A stretch of 64,000 nucleotides of DNA from CALESS01 sp041741455 (lineage in GTDB: Bacteria; Chloroflexota; Anaerolineae; Anaerolineales; Anaerolineaceae): contig JBGSJZ010000099.1 of NCBI GenBank assembly GCA_041741455.1, positions 62,001 to 126,000 on the forward strand, read 5' to 3'. Positions 51,659-60,102 of the stretch are shown in pieces (within the stretch, counting starts at the first letter, position 1; each line of letters opens with the position of its first letter). The translations under genes and the position numbers were made by a program. A model generated the notes under the pieces. It worked only from the letters and a program-made list of their open reading frames with translations. It was not told the origin of the DNA and searched no databases.

Positions 51659-53161
51659 TTACAGTTTGTAAAGCTCACCATATTTGGCGTTGAGGTAACG
51701 CAAATATGGCTTTGGATCAATTTTATTTCCGGTAATTTTCTCCACCAGCTCCTGTGGTTCGTACTTGGCGCCATAGATATGAACATTTGAGCGCAACCAG
51801 CCCAACAATGCTGAGAAGTCACCCTGGGCGATCTGCTCCGGCAGATTGGGTAAATCTCGGATGATCACTTCCCAGAGCTGGGCAGACACCAGGTTCCCCA
51901 GAGCATAAGTTGGGAAGTATCCCATCATACCGCCAGACCAGTGCACGTCTTGAAGGACACCCCTGGCTGCATTGGGTGGAGTCACTCCAAGGTATTCATT
52001 GAAGCGGGCATCCCAGGCGGCCGGTAAATCCTTGATGGCAAGACTGCCTTCCAACATTGCGATTTCCAGCTCCAAGCGCAACATGATGTGTAAGTTGTAG
52101 GTGGCTTCGTCAGCTTCCACCCGGATGTATGTGGGTGAAACCTTGTTGATGGCGGCATAAAACGCGTCCAGGCTCACATTGCCAAGCTGGGTTGAGAATG
52201 CCTGCTGCAAGCGCGGATAAAAGAAGGTCCAGAATGGGCGAGATCGGCCAACCAGGTTTTCCCACATGCGGGATTGGGATTCGTGCACTGCCAAGGAAGC
52301 TGCACTTCCCAAGGGTAGGCGGCGATGGGCTGGATTGTAACCCAACTCATACAGTGCATGGCCGCATTCGTGCATGGTGCCGAAGAGGGCGGTGGCCAGA
52401 CGGGTTGGATTGACCCGGGTGGTGATACGCACATCTCCAAAGCCCAGGCTGGTGGTGAATGGATGGACGGATTTATCCTGTCGTCCGTGCTCCCAATCGT
52501 AACCAAAGCGGGTGATGACGTCTACTCCGAAATCCCATTGAGACTCTTCTGAATATTCCAGGGAAAGGAAATCATCCTTTGGCGCCGGGCGGGAGCTGAT
52601 GGCTTTGATGAGAGCAACCTGTTCACTGCGCAAGATAGAGAAGATGGCTTGCACATCGGCAGTTTTCAGGCCGGGTTCGAAATCATCCAGCAACGGATCG
52701 TATATATGATCATACGGCGCAAAGAATGAAGCATACTCCTGCCGTAATTCAACCAGCCGTTGCAGATGGGGTAGGAAGATGGAAAAATCGGATTTGGATT
52801 TTGCTTCTTGCCAGGTGGTTTGGCCCACCACCTGGGCCCGGGCAAATTCAGCAATGTGCCGGGGTGGTGTTCGAGTGGCTTTATCATACATGCGTTGAGT
52901 GACTTTAATCAACCGGGCATCGTCCGAGTCTGGATCGAGTTGATCGCTGTAGGATCGCAGGTCTTCCAGAAGGCGGGCGTTTTCATCGGTCACAAAGCGC
53001 TCATGTACGATCAGACCAAGGGTGGCCAGCAATTCACCCCGGTCTTCAGCACCGCCAGGAGGCATATTGACTTGCATGTCCCAACCGAGAACGGCTTGGG
53101 TGTAATTGAGGTCTGCCAGTTGCAGTAATTTTCCTTTAAGTTGGTTCAGCTTTTCTTCCAT
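51659..53161 (-). CDS. M32-family metallocarboxypeptidase (Taq type)
   Basis: 500 residues. The zinc-binding HECGH sits at 264-268 and the third ligand Glu at 294 (VHESQSRMWEN), as in Thermus aquaticus carboxypeptidase. Other family blocks are VLGWDMQVNMPPGGAEDRGE at the start, DVRITTRV just before the zinc site, and the late YIRVEADEATYNLHIMLR. It removes C-terminal residues from peptides in the cytoplasm. No signal peptide. Single gene on the minus strand; 24 bases separate it from the upstream dehydrogenase. Confidence 0.94.
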   Translation of the reverse strand: MEEKLNQLKGKLLQLADLNYTQAVLGWDMQVNMPPGGAEDRGELLATLGLIVHERFVTDENARLLEDLRSYSDQLDPDSDDARLIKVTQRMYDKATRTPPRHIAEFARAQVVGQTTWQEAKSKSDFSIFLPHLQRLVELRQEYASFFAPYDHIYDPLLDDFEPGLKTADVQAIFSILRSEQVALIKAISSRPAPKDDFLSLEYSEESQWDFGVDVITRFGYDWEHGRQDKSVHPFTTSLGFGDVRITTRVNPTRLATALFGTMHECGHALYELGYNPAHRRLPLGSAASLAVHESQSRMWENLVGRSRPFWTFFYPRLQQAFSTQLGNVSLDAFYAAINKVSPTYIRVEADEATYNLHIMLRLELEIAMLEGSLAIKDLPAAWDARFNEYLGVTPPNAARGVLQDVHWSGGMMGYFPTYALGNLVSAQLWEVIIRDLPNLPEQIAQGDFSALLGWLRSNVHIYGAKYEPQELVEKITGNKIDPKPYLRYLNAKYGELYKL

Positions 53162-53185
53162 GATTGATATATTCTTCCTTGTGAA

Positions 53186-54124
53186 CTAGGCGACTTTCCA
53201 GCGTAGTGGCTCGCCACGCAGGGCGGCCAAGACTTCGGTTCCGATATCCTCAGCAGCGCGGGCCTGGGCTTCAACAGTTTGTGCGCCAATATGAGGAGTG
53301 CAAATAACTTTGGGATGTGAGACCAATTCAGTCAAACTTTGTGGTTCGGTAGCGTAAACATCCAGACCAGCTGCGGCTACTTTGCCCGAATTCAGGGCAG
53401 CCAGCAAGGCGGTCTCGTCAATTACACCACCTCGGGCTGCACAAACGATACACACACCGGTTTTCATTTTTCCAAAGGCTTCAGCGGAAAGTAAGTTGCG
53501 CGAATCGGCAGTGAGCGGCAGGTGCATGGTGATCACATCGGCTTGGGCGAGCAATTCATCCAACGTGACAGGAATGCCGCCACGGGTCTGGATATCTTCT
53601 GCCTTAAGCAATGGATCATAAGCCAGGATTTTCATACCGAAGGCAGCCGCCCGTACTGCCACGGCTGAGCCAATCCGGCCAAAACCGATAACCCCCAGGG
53701 TTTTCTGATAAAGCTCGTTGCCTTCCAACTCCTTTTTGAGCCACTTATTGGATTTCATTCCGGCATCAGCGCGGGGGACTTCGCGCATCACGGCCAGCAT
53801 CAAGCCTAGGGTGAGTTCAGCCACGGCAATAGTCGTCGCAATGGGAGAGTTGACTACCGTGATCTTACTGGTTTTAGCCGCGTTCAGGTCTATATTATCC
53901 ACACCTACACCGGCGCGACCTACCACTTTAAGTTTCTTGCCGGCCTCCAAAACAGCCGGGGTCACTTTGGTCCGACCACGTACGACCAAGGCGTCATAAT
54001 CACCGATGATGGCGAGTAGTTCTTCAGGGGTGATGCCGGGGCGATTATCCACCTGGGCAACGGCGCGCATGATGGCCTGACCATTTTCTTCCAGACCGTC
54101 GGTCAACAGGATCTTCCAAGTCAT
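53186..54124 (-). CDS. serA: D-2-hydroxyacid dehydrogenase (phosphoglycerate dehydrogenase type)
   Basis: About 312 residues. Likely D-3-phosphoglycerate dehydrogenase, first step of serine synthesis. The NAD-binding motif is GVIGFGRIGSAV, with catalytic Arg in CAARGGVIDE, the following Glu, and His in CTPHIGAQT. It has no C-terminal ACT or ASB domain, so it is the short form and other substrates remain possible. A TTG lies six bases before the ATG at 54124; AAGGAGAG supports the ATG. No other serine genes are adjacent. Confidence 0.88.
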   Translation of the reverse strand: MTWKILLTDGLEENGQAIMRAVAQVDNRPGITPEELLAIIGDYDALVVRGRTKVTPAVLEAGKKLKVVGRAGVGVDNIDLNAAKTSKITVVNSPIATTIAVAELTLGLMLAVMREVPRADAGMKSNKWLKKELEGNELYQKTLGVIGFGRIGSAVAVRAAAFGMKILAYDPLLKAEDIQTRGGIPVTLDELLAQADVITMHLPLTADSRNLLSAEAFGKMKTGVCIVCAARGGVIDETALLAALNSGKVAAAGLDVYATEPQSLTELVSHPKVICTPHIGAQTVEAQARAAEDIGTEVLAALRGEPLRWKVA

Positions 54125-54320
54125 GATCAACTCTCCTTTGAGACTTATAATTGTTTGGTTGGGTGGTAGTTCCCACCTGATTTAATTGTACACTAGTTTC
54201 GATAGTTTGAAATGTGAGAAAAATCAAAAAACTTGAGGATAGATTTCAGCCTAAAAAATCCTAAGTTGTTATCAATCTAGTTTGGTTCGGATATGAACAC
54301 GACATCCCAACGGCGGGTAT

Positions 54321-54351
54321 AAAAAATCCCTGCCAGCGCTGGCAGGGATTT
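54321..54351 (-). terminator. terminator of the second UMF1 gene
   Basis: A perfect palindrome, AAATCCCTGCCAGC with its complement (54324-54351), is followed on the minus strand by TTTTTTATACC. The 13 bases to the gene end carry nothing else. Confidence 0.88.
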
Positions 54352-54364
54352 GGACTGTGGTGGT

Positions 54365-55681
54365 TTACTCGGCGACTAGCTTGCGCTTGGGGTCGACCCG
54401 CTTGACTGTAAGTAAAACAAGTAAACCGGCCAATAGGAAGAGGATAATGCTGCCTACCCCCCACAGCATCCCTTGTTGTTCTGCCAGCAGGCTATCGAAC
54501 CCTCGATTAACATAAAAGTTGTGCATACGGAATGAGATTGTGCCAAAGACCAACGGGCCAATAAAGGTGGATGTTCTGCCAGCAACCGTGAGGAAACCAT
54601 AAAATTCAGTGGTTTTTGAAGGTGGTGCCAACTGGCTGACAAATGTCCGACTGACTGCTTGAACCCCGGAGAGGAAGAAACCTGCCGAAGCACCGACAAC
54701 ATAAAAGAGGAAGGTTGTCTTAATCAAGAAGAGCATGGCAACTGTTATGGCCATTGCAATCAATGAAATAATTAACGAATTTTTACAACTGATTTTATCT
54801 GAAATGATGCCGAACAGGTAAGCGCCAGCCACGCTGGTGATTTGCACGATGATTACAAAGATGATCAATTGCATCTGACCGATGCCAAACAAAGTGGAAC
54901 CAATGATGGCAGCATAATCGAGTGTCATCATCACACCATCATTAAAAATCAGGAAAGCGACCATGAATTTAATAAACTCTTTGTAATGGCGTACATCCCG
55001 AAATGTACTGGCCAGATTTTTGAAAGCATGGTTGATGGTAGATTCCCCTTCCGGCAGTTTCTCTGGTTCAGAAATCTGCTTAACCCAGAGGTAGGTGGGA
55101 ATAGAGGAAAGTGCATAGAAAACTGCGGTAATCAAGAAGGAGACGCGAACAATATCCGTACCGCCAATCAACTGAATCGGGATTAACACAATCAGCAAAG
55201 CCACCACGCCGCCAAAGGAACCGATTGCCCAACCCTTACCAGACACTGAACCGATTGTTTCTGGGGTTGAAACATCCACTAGAAGGGCATCATAAAAAAC
55301 TTGAGCACCGCGGTAACCGATTTCAGCCAGGATAAAGAATACCATTCCTTCGATAATGTCGCCTTTTTGAACAAAGAAGAGCAAGGCAGTGAAGACAATC
55401 GCAATGGATGTAAATATAAACAAGAATTTTTTCTTGGCTTTTGAGAAATCCGCGATGCTACCTAGCACCGGTGAAATTAAAGCCACAACCACTGCAGCGA
55501 TTCCGATTGAGATACCCCACAACCGGGTTCCTTCTGCGCCACCAACCACTGCATTCTTGAAATATGACGAATAGACTGCCAATAAAACAACGGCTGCGTA
55601 AGCTGAATTGCCAAAATCATAAAAATACCAGGACCAACGATTACGACGGGATACTTTTTGGGTTGTAAGAGACTGCTCCAT
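54365..55681 (-). CDS. UMF1-family (Atg22-like) MFS transporter, second copy
   Basis: About 438 residues with 12 hydrophobic segments, the same family as the gene at 42960-44261 (YFYDFGNSAYAAVVLL, LGSIADFSKAKKKFL, PPSKTTEFYGFLTVAGRTS). It is not a recent copy: the two differ at most positions. A GTG frame opens 12 bases earlier, but the ATG at 55681 has GGAGGAAATA right before it. Substrate unknown; the family exports amino acids in yeast vacuoles. Confidence 0.88.
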   Translation of the reverse strand: MEQSLTTQKVSRRNRWSWYFYDFGNSAYAAVVLLAVYSSYFKNAVVGGAEGTRLWGISIGIAAVVVALISPVLGSIADFSKAKKKFLFIFTSIAIVFTALLFFVQKGDIIEGMVFFILAEIGYRGAQVFYDALLVDVSTPETIGSVSGKGWAIGSFGGVVALLIVLIPIQLIGGTDIVRVSFLITAVFYALSSIPTYLWVKQISEPEKLPEGESTINHAFKNLASTFRDVRHYKEFIKFMVAFLIFNDGVMMTLDYAAIIGSTLFGIGQMQLIIFVIIVQITSVAGAYLFGIISDKISCKNSLIISLIAMAITVAMLFLIKTTFLFYVVGASAGFFLSGVQAVSRTFVSQLAPPSKTTEFYGFLTVAGRTSTFIGPLVFGTISFRMHNFYVNRGFDSLLAEQQGMLWGVGSIILFLLAGLLVLLTVKRVDPKRKLVAE

Positions 55682-55777
55682 TATTTCCTCCACGATGCGG
55701 AAATGGGATTGATAAAACCGTACAAGATTCTAACACAAGGTGTAACCCTTAAGTGAAGGATCGGTTGCACAGTTCTT

Positions 55778-55810
55778 AAAAAAATAACTGCCGTTTGGTG
55801 GACGGCAGTT
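55778..55810 (-). terminator. terminator of plsC
   Basis: AACTGCCGT (55786-55794) pairs with ACGGCAGTT (55802-55810). On the minus strand, ATTTTTTTAAG follows. Confidence 0.88.
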
Positions 55811-55817
55811 GTGTTGA

Positions 55818-56549
55818 TCAGATTTCAGCCTGGGTTGCCCAGGGGTAGATTTCGGTTCCCCGGGCAGCCTCTCGGATAAGCGGGTCGTCTGAATAAAAAC
55901 CGCGCCGCTCCGGTGGAATAAGTAGACTGATGTTTTTCATGATGACATGGCCCAACTCATCCAACTCTATTCGGCTTGGCCGTTTACCTTCAAATTTATC
56001 GAAAGGGCCAAATGGCTTACCGATATTTACTCGCACGTTGACTTTCTTCCCAAATTTGAATTTCTGGAAGAAACCAACCATGCCATCGATGCCAATAGGC
56101 AGGATTTGGGCTTTAGAGCGGTATGCCAGGAATGCAGTGCCAGGCCGGGCCGGTCTTAAGACTGTTGCCCAACTGCCGCCTTCTGGAAAAATTGCCAGCA
56201 CACCTCTCTGGTGCAGAATGGATTCCGAAGATTGCAAGGTTTCTCGTGAGCCGGTGCCGCGATAGGTAGGTATGACACCAAACAATTTGGAGATCCAACC
56301 CACGGTGGAGGGGGCGTTGGGTGTCTGGGCTCCGCCGACAAACTCCAGCGGCCAAGGAGCGGTGTGTATCAACGCCAGAGGATCAAGAAAGTGGAAATGG
56401 TTACAGACCACTAACAGTGGACCAGCAGCAGGAATATATTCCTGACCTTGAACCTCGAATTTGGCGGTTACACTGAATGCCAGGGCAATCCCGGTCTTCA
56501 GAATTCGGCGAATCACACGCCGGCGAGGGTAATGAATCTCTTTTGTCAT
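55818..56549 (-). CDS. plsC: 1-acyl-glycerol-3-phosphate acyltransferase
   Basis: 243 residues. It adds a second acyl chain to lysophosphatidic acid in phospholipid synthesis. The catalytic NHxxxxD is VCNHFHFLDPLAL (H51, D56) and the glycerophosphate-binding block is LAIFPEGGSW (121-125). A mildly hydrophobic N-terminus suits a peripheral membrane protein. A TATAAT on the minus strand (56557-56562) lies only seven bases before the ATG, with no ribosome site, so transcription may begin at the start codon. It lies downstream of the MacB permease gene. Confidence 0.9.
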   Translation of the reverse strand: MTKEIHYPRRRVIRRILKTGIALAFSVTAKFEVQGQEYIPAAGPLLVVCNHFHFLDPLALIHTAPWPLEFVGGAQTPNAPSTVGWISKLFGVIPTYRGTGSRETLQSSESILHQRGVLAIFPEGGSWATVLRPARPGTAFLAYRSKAQILPIGIDGMVGFFQKFKFGKKVNVRVNIGKPFGPFDKFEGKRPSRIELDELGHVIMKNISLLIPPERRGFYSDDPLIREAARGTEIYPWATQAEI

Positions 56550-56556
56550 GTTCTAA

Positions 56557-56562
56557 ATTATA
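56557..56562 (-). promoter_or_regulatory. -10 box placed for a leaderless plsC transcript
   Basis: A perfect TATAAT on the minus strand ends seven bases before the plsC ATG. No good -35 is visible, and no ribosome site lies between. Same arrangement as at 2951. Confidence 0.4.
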
Positions 56563-56625
56563 TCGAAGATAGATAAGGTATGGGCATCCACGTTGATTAT
56601 TTGATAACTTTCTAAAGATAATCGA

Positions 56626-57852
56626 CTATTCGTACCGCAAGGCTTCCACTGGTTCCAGGCCAGCTGCCCGGTTAGCCGGGTAAATTCCGAAGAAGAGGCC
56701 GACAGCAGTGGAAAAGATTGTGGCGAGCAGAACGGAATCCAAACCAATCACCGGAGTGAATGGCGTACCGGAGGCAGCAGCTACCCTGCCAACGATGTAT
56801 CCGATCAACCAACCCAGCCCAATACCGATAATGCCGCCTAAAAGACTGAGTAGGGAAGATTCTGTGAGAAATTGAATCAGAATATCCCGGCGACGAGCGC
56901 CAATGGCTTTCCGGAGACCGATTTCGCGGGTGCGCTCAGTCACTGAAACCAGCATAATATTCATAATCCCTATTCCGCCCACCAAGAGGGAGATAGCGGC
57001 GATGCCGCCCAGGAAAATAGTTAGGATTCCGGTGATGGTCTGGGCTGTGGCAACAAAATCCTGCTGGGTGAAGACCGTGAAATCATCATAACCAACTTCA
57101 GTGCGGTGACGAGTGCGGAGGATATCAGATATTTCCTGGCTAGCCTGAGCTACCAAATCGGCTGAAACTGCTTGAACCAGGATAGAGTCCACTCGCTCGC
57201 GATTGCGACGGATGAGCCGTGCCTGGGCAGTCGTGATTGGAACCAGGATAACATCATCCGCAGATTGAAAAGAGCTGCCGCCTTTTGGTGCCAAAACACC
57301 CAGTACCCGAAAAGGCTGACCTTCAATGCGGATGGTTTCGCCGGTAACACCATCCCGGCGGCCAAAGAGCTTGTCAGCCACATCCACCCCCAATAAAGCG
57401 ACCGAAGCATTACCAATTAAATGCTCATTGTTAATAAATTCGCCTTCCAACAATGAATAATTTCGAACCGTTTCGTATTCTGGAGTGATACCGCTGGCAG
57501 AGGTTTGAGCGCGTTCTCCACCGTATGTCACTTCAATATTCCCAGAAATGCTAGGCGCTACAGCAAGAACTGAAGGTGCTAGAAATTCATCCATCATCGC
57601 TTCAGCGTCTGCTTTGGTGAGCGGTTGGGGATTACGGACTTCTTCGGTGAAGTTACCGGAGAAGACAAAAATCAAGTTCGAGCCGATACCAGAGATAGAA
57701 CCGGTGATTGAGTTTTGCGCGCCCTGGCCAACAGAAAGCATGGCGATGACTGCCGCTACACCGATGACGATGCCCAATATGGTTAATGATGAGCGTAGTT
57801 TATTTGCGCTCAGGCTTTCAATTGCTTCAATGAAGGCTTGAAAAATGTTCAT
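56626..57852 (-). CDS. MacB-type ABC transporter permease
   Basis: 408 residues. One N-terminal membrane segment (about 22-42, after ANKLRSSLTILGIVIGVAAVI), a large outside domain, and three C-terminal segments (about 280-400) with REIGLRKAIGARRRDIL. This is the MacB/FtsX-type permease that moves substrates such as peptides or lipids outward, mechanically rather than through a channel. The ATPase gene overlaps no bases: its TAA lies directly before this ATG. No TolC is present, as expected in an organism without a classic outer membrane. Confidence 0.9.
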   Translation of the reverse strand: MNIFQAFIEAIESLSANKLRSSLTILGIVIGVAAVIAMLSVGQGAQNSITGSISGIGSNLIFVFSGNFTEEVRNPQPLTKADAEAMMDEFLAPSVLAVAPSISGNIEVTYGGERAQTSASGITPEYETVRNYSLLEGEFINNEHLIGNASVALLGVDVADKLFGRRDGVTGETIRIEGQPFRVLGVLAPKGGSSFQSADDVILVPITTAQARLIRRNRERVDSILVQAVSADLVAQASQEISDILRTRHRTEVGYDDFTVFTQQDFVATAQTITGILTIFLGGIAAISLLVGGIGIMNIMLVSVTERTREIGLRKAIGARRRDILIQFLTESSLLSLLGGIIGIGLGWLIGYIVGRVAAASGTPFTPVIGLDSVLLATIFSTAVGLFFGIYPANRAAGLEPVEALRYE

Positions 57853-58530
57853 TTATTCCTCCACCATTAAACCATCGCTCAATCGGATGATACGCTGGGT
57901 TAGAGCAGCTACATTGGGGTCGTGGGTGACGACTAAAATCGTGGTGCCCCTTTCCTTGTTTAATCGCAGGATTAAGTCCAATATTTCCTTGCCAGATTTT
58001 GAATCCAGGTTGCCGGTCGGTTCATCTGCCATCAGGATGGCAGGGTCGTTAATCAGGGCGCGGGCGATGGCCACGCGTTGTTGCTGACCGCCGGAAAGCT
58101 CTGTAGGGCGGTGGGTAACCCGGTCACCCAGGCCAACAGTTTCCAACATCAGGCGGGCGCGGTCTTTGCGGCCTTTGGTCACACCAGCATAACGGAGTGG
58201 TAATTCGACGTTCGAAAGGGCAGTTTGACGAGATAACAGGTTGAAGGATTGGAAGACAAACCCGACTTTTCGGTTACGAATGCTGGCCAATTGATCGCCA
58301 CTTAATTTGGAGACTCTTTCGTCATCCAATACATATTCACCGGAGGTCGGTAAATCCAGGCAGCCAAGGATGTTCATCAGGGTAGATTTGCCTGAGCCGG
58401 AGGGCCCCATGATAGCAACGATTTCACCGCGGTTAATGGATAATGAGACGCCTGCCAGTGCATGAACTTCTACACTACCCATTTTGTAAGTTTTCACCAA
58501 ATCTTTGGTTTCTATAACGATATCAGTCAT
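57853..58530 (-). CDS. MacB/LolD-type ABC ATPase
   Basis: About 225 residues. Walker A GPSGSGKST, signature LSGGQQQRVAIARA, Walker B AILMADEPTGNLD and the H-loop VVTHD are all intact. It is the nucleotide-binding partner of the following permease. The frame runs further up, but the ATG at 58530 starts the conserved TDIVIETKDLVKTYKMG; GAGGC lies before it. It follows the fusion-protein gene by 13 bases. Confidence 0.95.
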   Translation of the reverse strand: MTDIVIETKDLVKTYKMGSVEVHALAGVSLSINRGEIVAIMGPSGSGKSTLMNILGCLDLPTSGEYVLDDERVSKLSGDQLASIRNRKVGFVFQSFNLLSRQTALSNVELPLRYAGVTKGRKDRARLMLETVGLGDRVTHRPTELSGGQQQRVAIARALINDPAILMADEPTGNLDSKSGKEILDLILRLNKERGTTILVVTHDPNVAALTQRIIRLSDGLMVEE

Positions 58531-58543
58531 GATTTGCCTCGGG

Positions 58544-59941
58544 TTAGAATGGCGGGCGACCGCTACCCATGTTGAACTCGGTAGGTGGATTGAGCACCAA
58601 GGTATCACCCTCGTTCAAATCGCCTAGTAAAATCTCACTAAATTGATCTGAACTGGCGCCAATTGTGATATTTACTGGAGTGGGTATATTATTTTTGAGC
58701 ACATACACAACCCGTTGGCCGTCACGCAGGCGGACTGCCCGATTTGGTACCAGCAAGGCATCTGGAATTTGCTCGATAATAATATTGGCAGCAGCCGTCA
58801 TGCCTGGGCGGATATCTAAATCAGCATCCAACAACTCAACCGTGACAGTGAAGTTGACCATCCCAGAAGTCAGGTTACCGACTCTCGAAACTTCAACGAC
58901 TGTTCCGGTATATTCCTTGTTGAGAATGGCATCGAACGAAAGTTTTACTGGCTGGCTGGTTTTGATACGATTGATATCGACTTCTGTAACTTGGACATCC
59001 ACTAGCAGGTGGCTGAGATCATCAATCCGGAATGATGTAGTGCCAGGTGAAACCAGGTCACCAATCAATGATCGGACTTCAGTAATAGTGCCTGCAAAGG
59101 GGGCTTTTAATTCGGAAAGCTGCAAGGAAGTTTTAATAGCATCGATGCGAGCCTGAGCTGAAGTGATATCATCTGCATCTGGTCCGTCTTTCAAGCGTTC
59201 CCATTCGCGTGTGGCGTCCGAAAATTGGGCTTTGGCCAGCTCCACCTTGGCAGAAGCTTCGTCTAAAAGAATGGCATCTGGGATGGCCAACAGGGCGTTC
59301 AGGTTGGCCAACGCCCGATCACGTTGTTGACGGGCGGCGGATAGTGACGAGAGCGCATTCGCACGCATTACATCTGATTCGGGCTTGTTGGCAAATTGAT
59401 CGAAAATTTCCTGAGCGCGCTTGACAGCATCTTCGGCAATGGTCAGAGAGGCGCGAGCATTATCAATTGAATCCTGGCTGCTGGTATAAAATTTCTTGTT
59501 GGTTTGATTCTTTTCAGCATCTTCCAGAGCTTTTTGCGCTTGCACCACGGAAAGGTATGCCTGAGCAGCAGCCGTATTGGAGTTTAATAAGTTATCCAGG
59601 TTTCGCTGGGCTGTTATCAAATCTGCCCGGGCAAGAATTAGGTTTTGCGGAAGCGAGGTTTGGGCTAACGAGGCAAGCAACTGGTCTTTGGTGACCTCTT
59701 CATCAATGGCTGCATCCATACTGGCGATTTGACCCGAGGTTTGCCAGGCAATGATGGCGGTCTGATTGGCACGGACTGAACCAGTCGCGCCAATGATAGC
59801 CGTCAGTTCACCTCGGGAAACAACATCTGTGCTGTAAGAGCTGGCTTTTGCAGCCTGGGCTTTGCTGTATTCCGTGTAGCCAAAGTAGCCGCCTACACCG
59901 ATGACGACAACCACTAAGAGTGTAATGATAGTTTTCTTCAT
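58544..59941 (-). CDS. HlyD/MacA-type membrane fusion protein
   Basis: 465 residues. An N-terminal membrane anchor (5-23) is followed by a biotinyl-lipoyl half (SVRANQTAIIAWQTSG), a long coiled coil (about 95-245, Ala/Gln/Leu-rich heptads), the other lipoyl half (LKAPFAGTITEVRSLIGDLVSPGTTS) and beta-barrel domains. It works with the ATPase and permease downstream as a MacAB-like exporter. The Gly/Arg/Pro tail is short. First gene of this operon; the 160-base gap upstream (59942-60102) carries promoter-like elements. Confidence 0.92.
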   Translation of the reverse strand: MKKTIITLLVVVVIGVGGYFGYTEYSKAQAAKASSYSTDVVSRGELTAIIGATGSVRANQTAIIAWQTSGQIASMDAAIDEEVTKDQLLASLAQTSLPQNLILARADLITAQRNLDNLLNSNTAAAQAYLSVVQAQKALEDAEKNQTNKKFYTSSQDSIDNARASLTIAEDAVKRAQEIFDQFANKPESDVMRANALSSLSAARQQRDRALANLNALLAIPDAILLDEASAKVELAKAQFSDATREWERLKDGPDADDITSAQARIDAIKTSLQLSELKAPFAGTITEVRSLIGDLVSPGTTSFRIDDLSHLLVDVQVTEVDINRIKTSQPVKLSFDAILNKEYTGTVVEVSRVGNLTSGMVNFTVTVELLDADLDIRPGMTAAANIIIEQIPDALLVPNRAVRLRDGQRVVYVLKNNIPTPVNITIGASSDQFSEILLGDLNEGDTLVLNPPTEFNMGSGRPPF

Positions 59942-59994
59942 GTTAACCTTCCAACCTTATACCGTGAGATTAGCACAAGTATTCCAAAACATAC

Positions 59995-60023
59995 TTGCAT
60001 TGCTTTATAATCGACTATATTAT
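59995..60023 (+). promoter_or_regulatory. possible promoter of the HExxH membrane protein
   Basis: TTGCAT (59995-60000) and TATTAT (60018-60023) are 17 bases apart. The spacing is ideal but the -35 match is poor. The gene's ATG is about 80 bases downstream. Confidence 0.35.
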
Positions 60024-60102
60024 GGGAATAAATATAACACTATTTAGTTAGAGTAGTATAAGATTTGTGTAACGTTGGTGTAGATTTGGTAGCGTTAATG
60101 AG

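Noticed and set aside
51250..51822. Long version of the receiver protein (190 residues)
   Set aside because: The extra N-terminus is antisense-free but overlaps the carboxypeptidase end in another frame and has no receiver features; the ATG at 51615 begins the domain.
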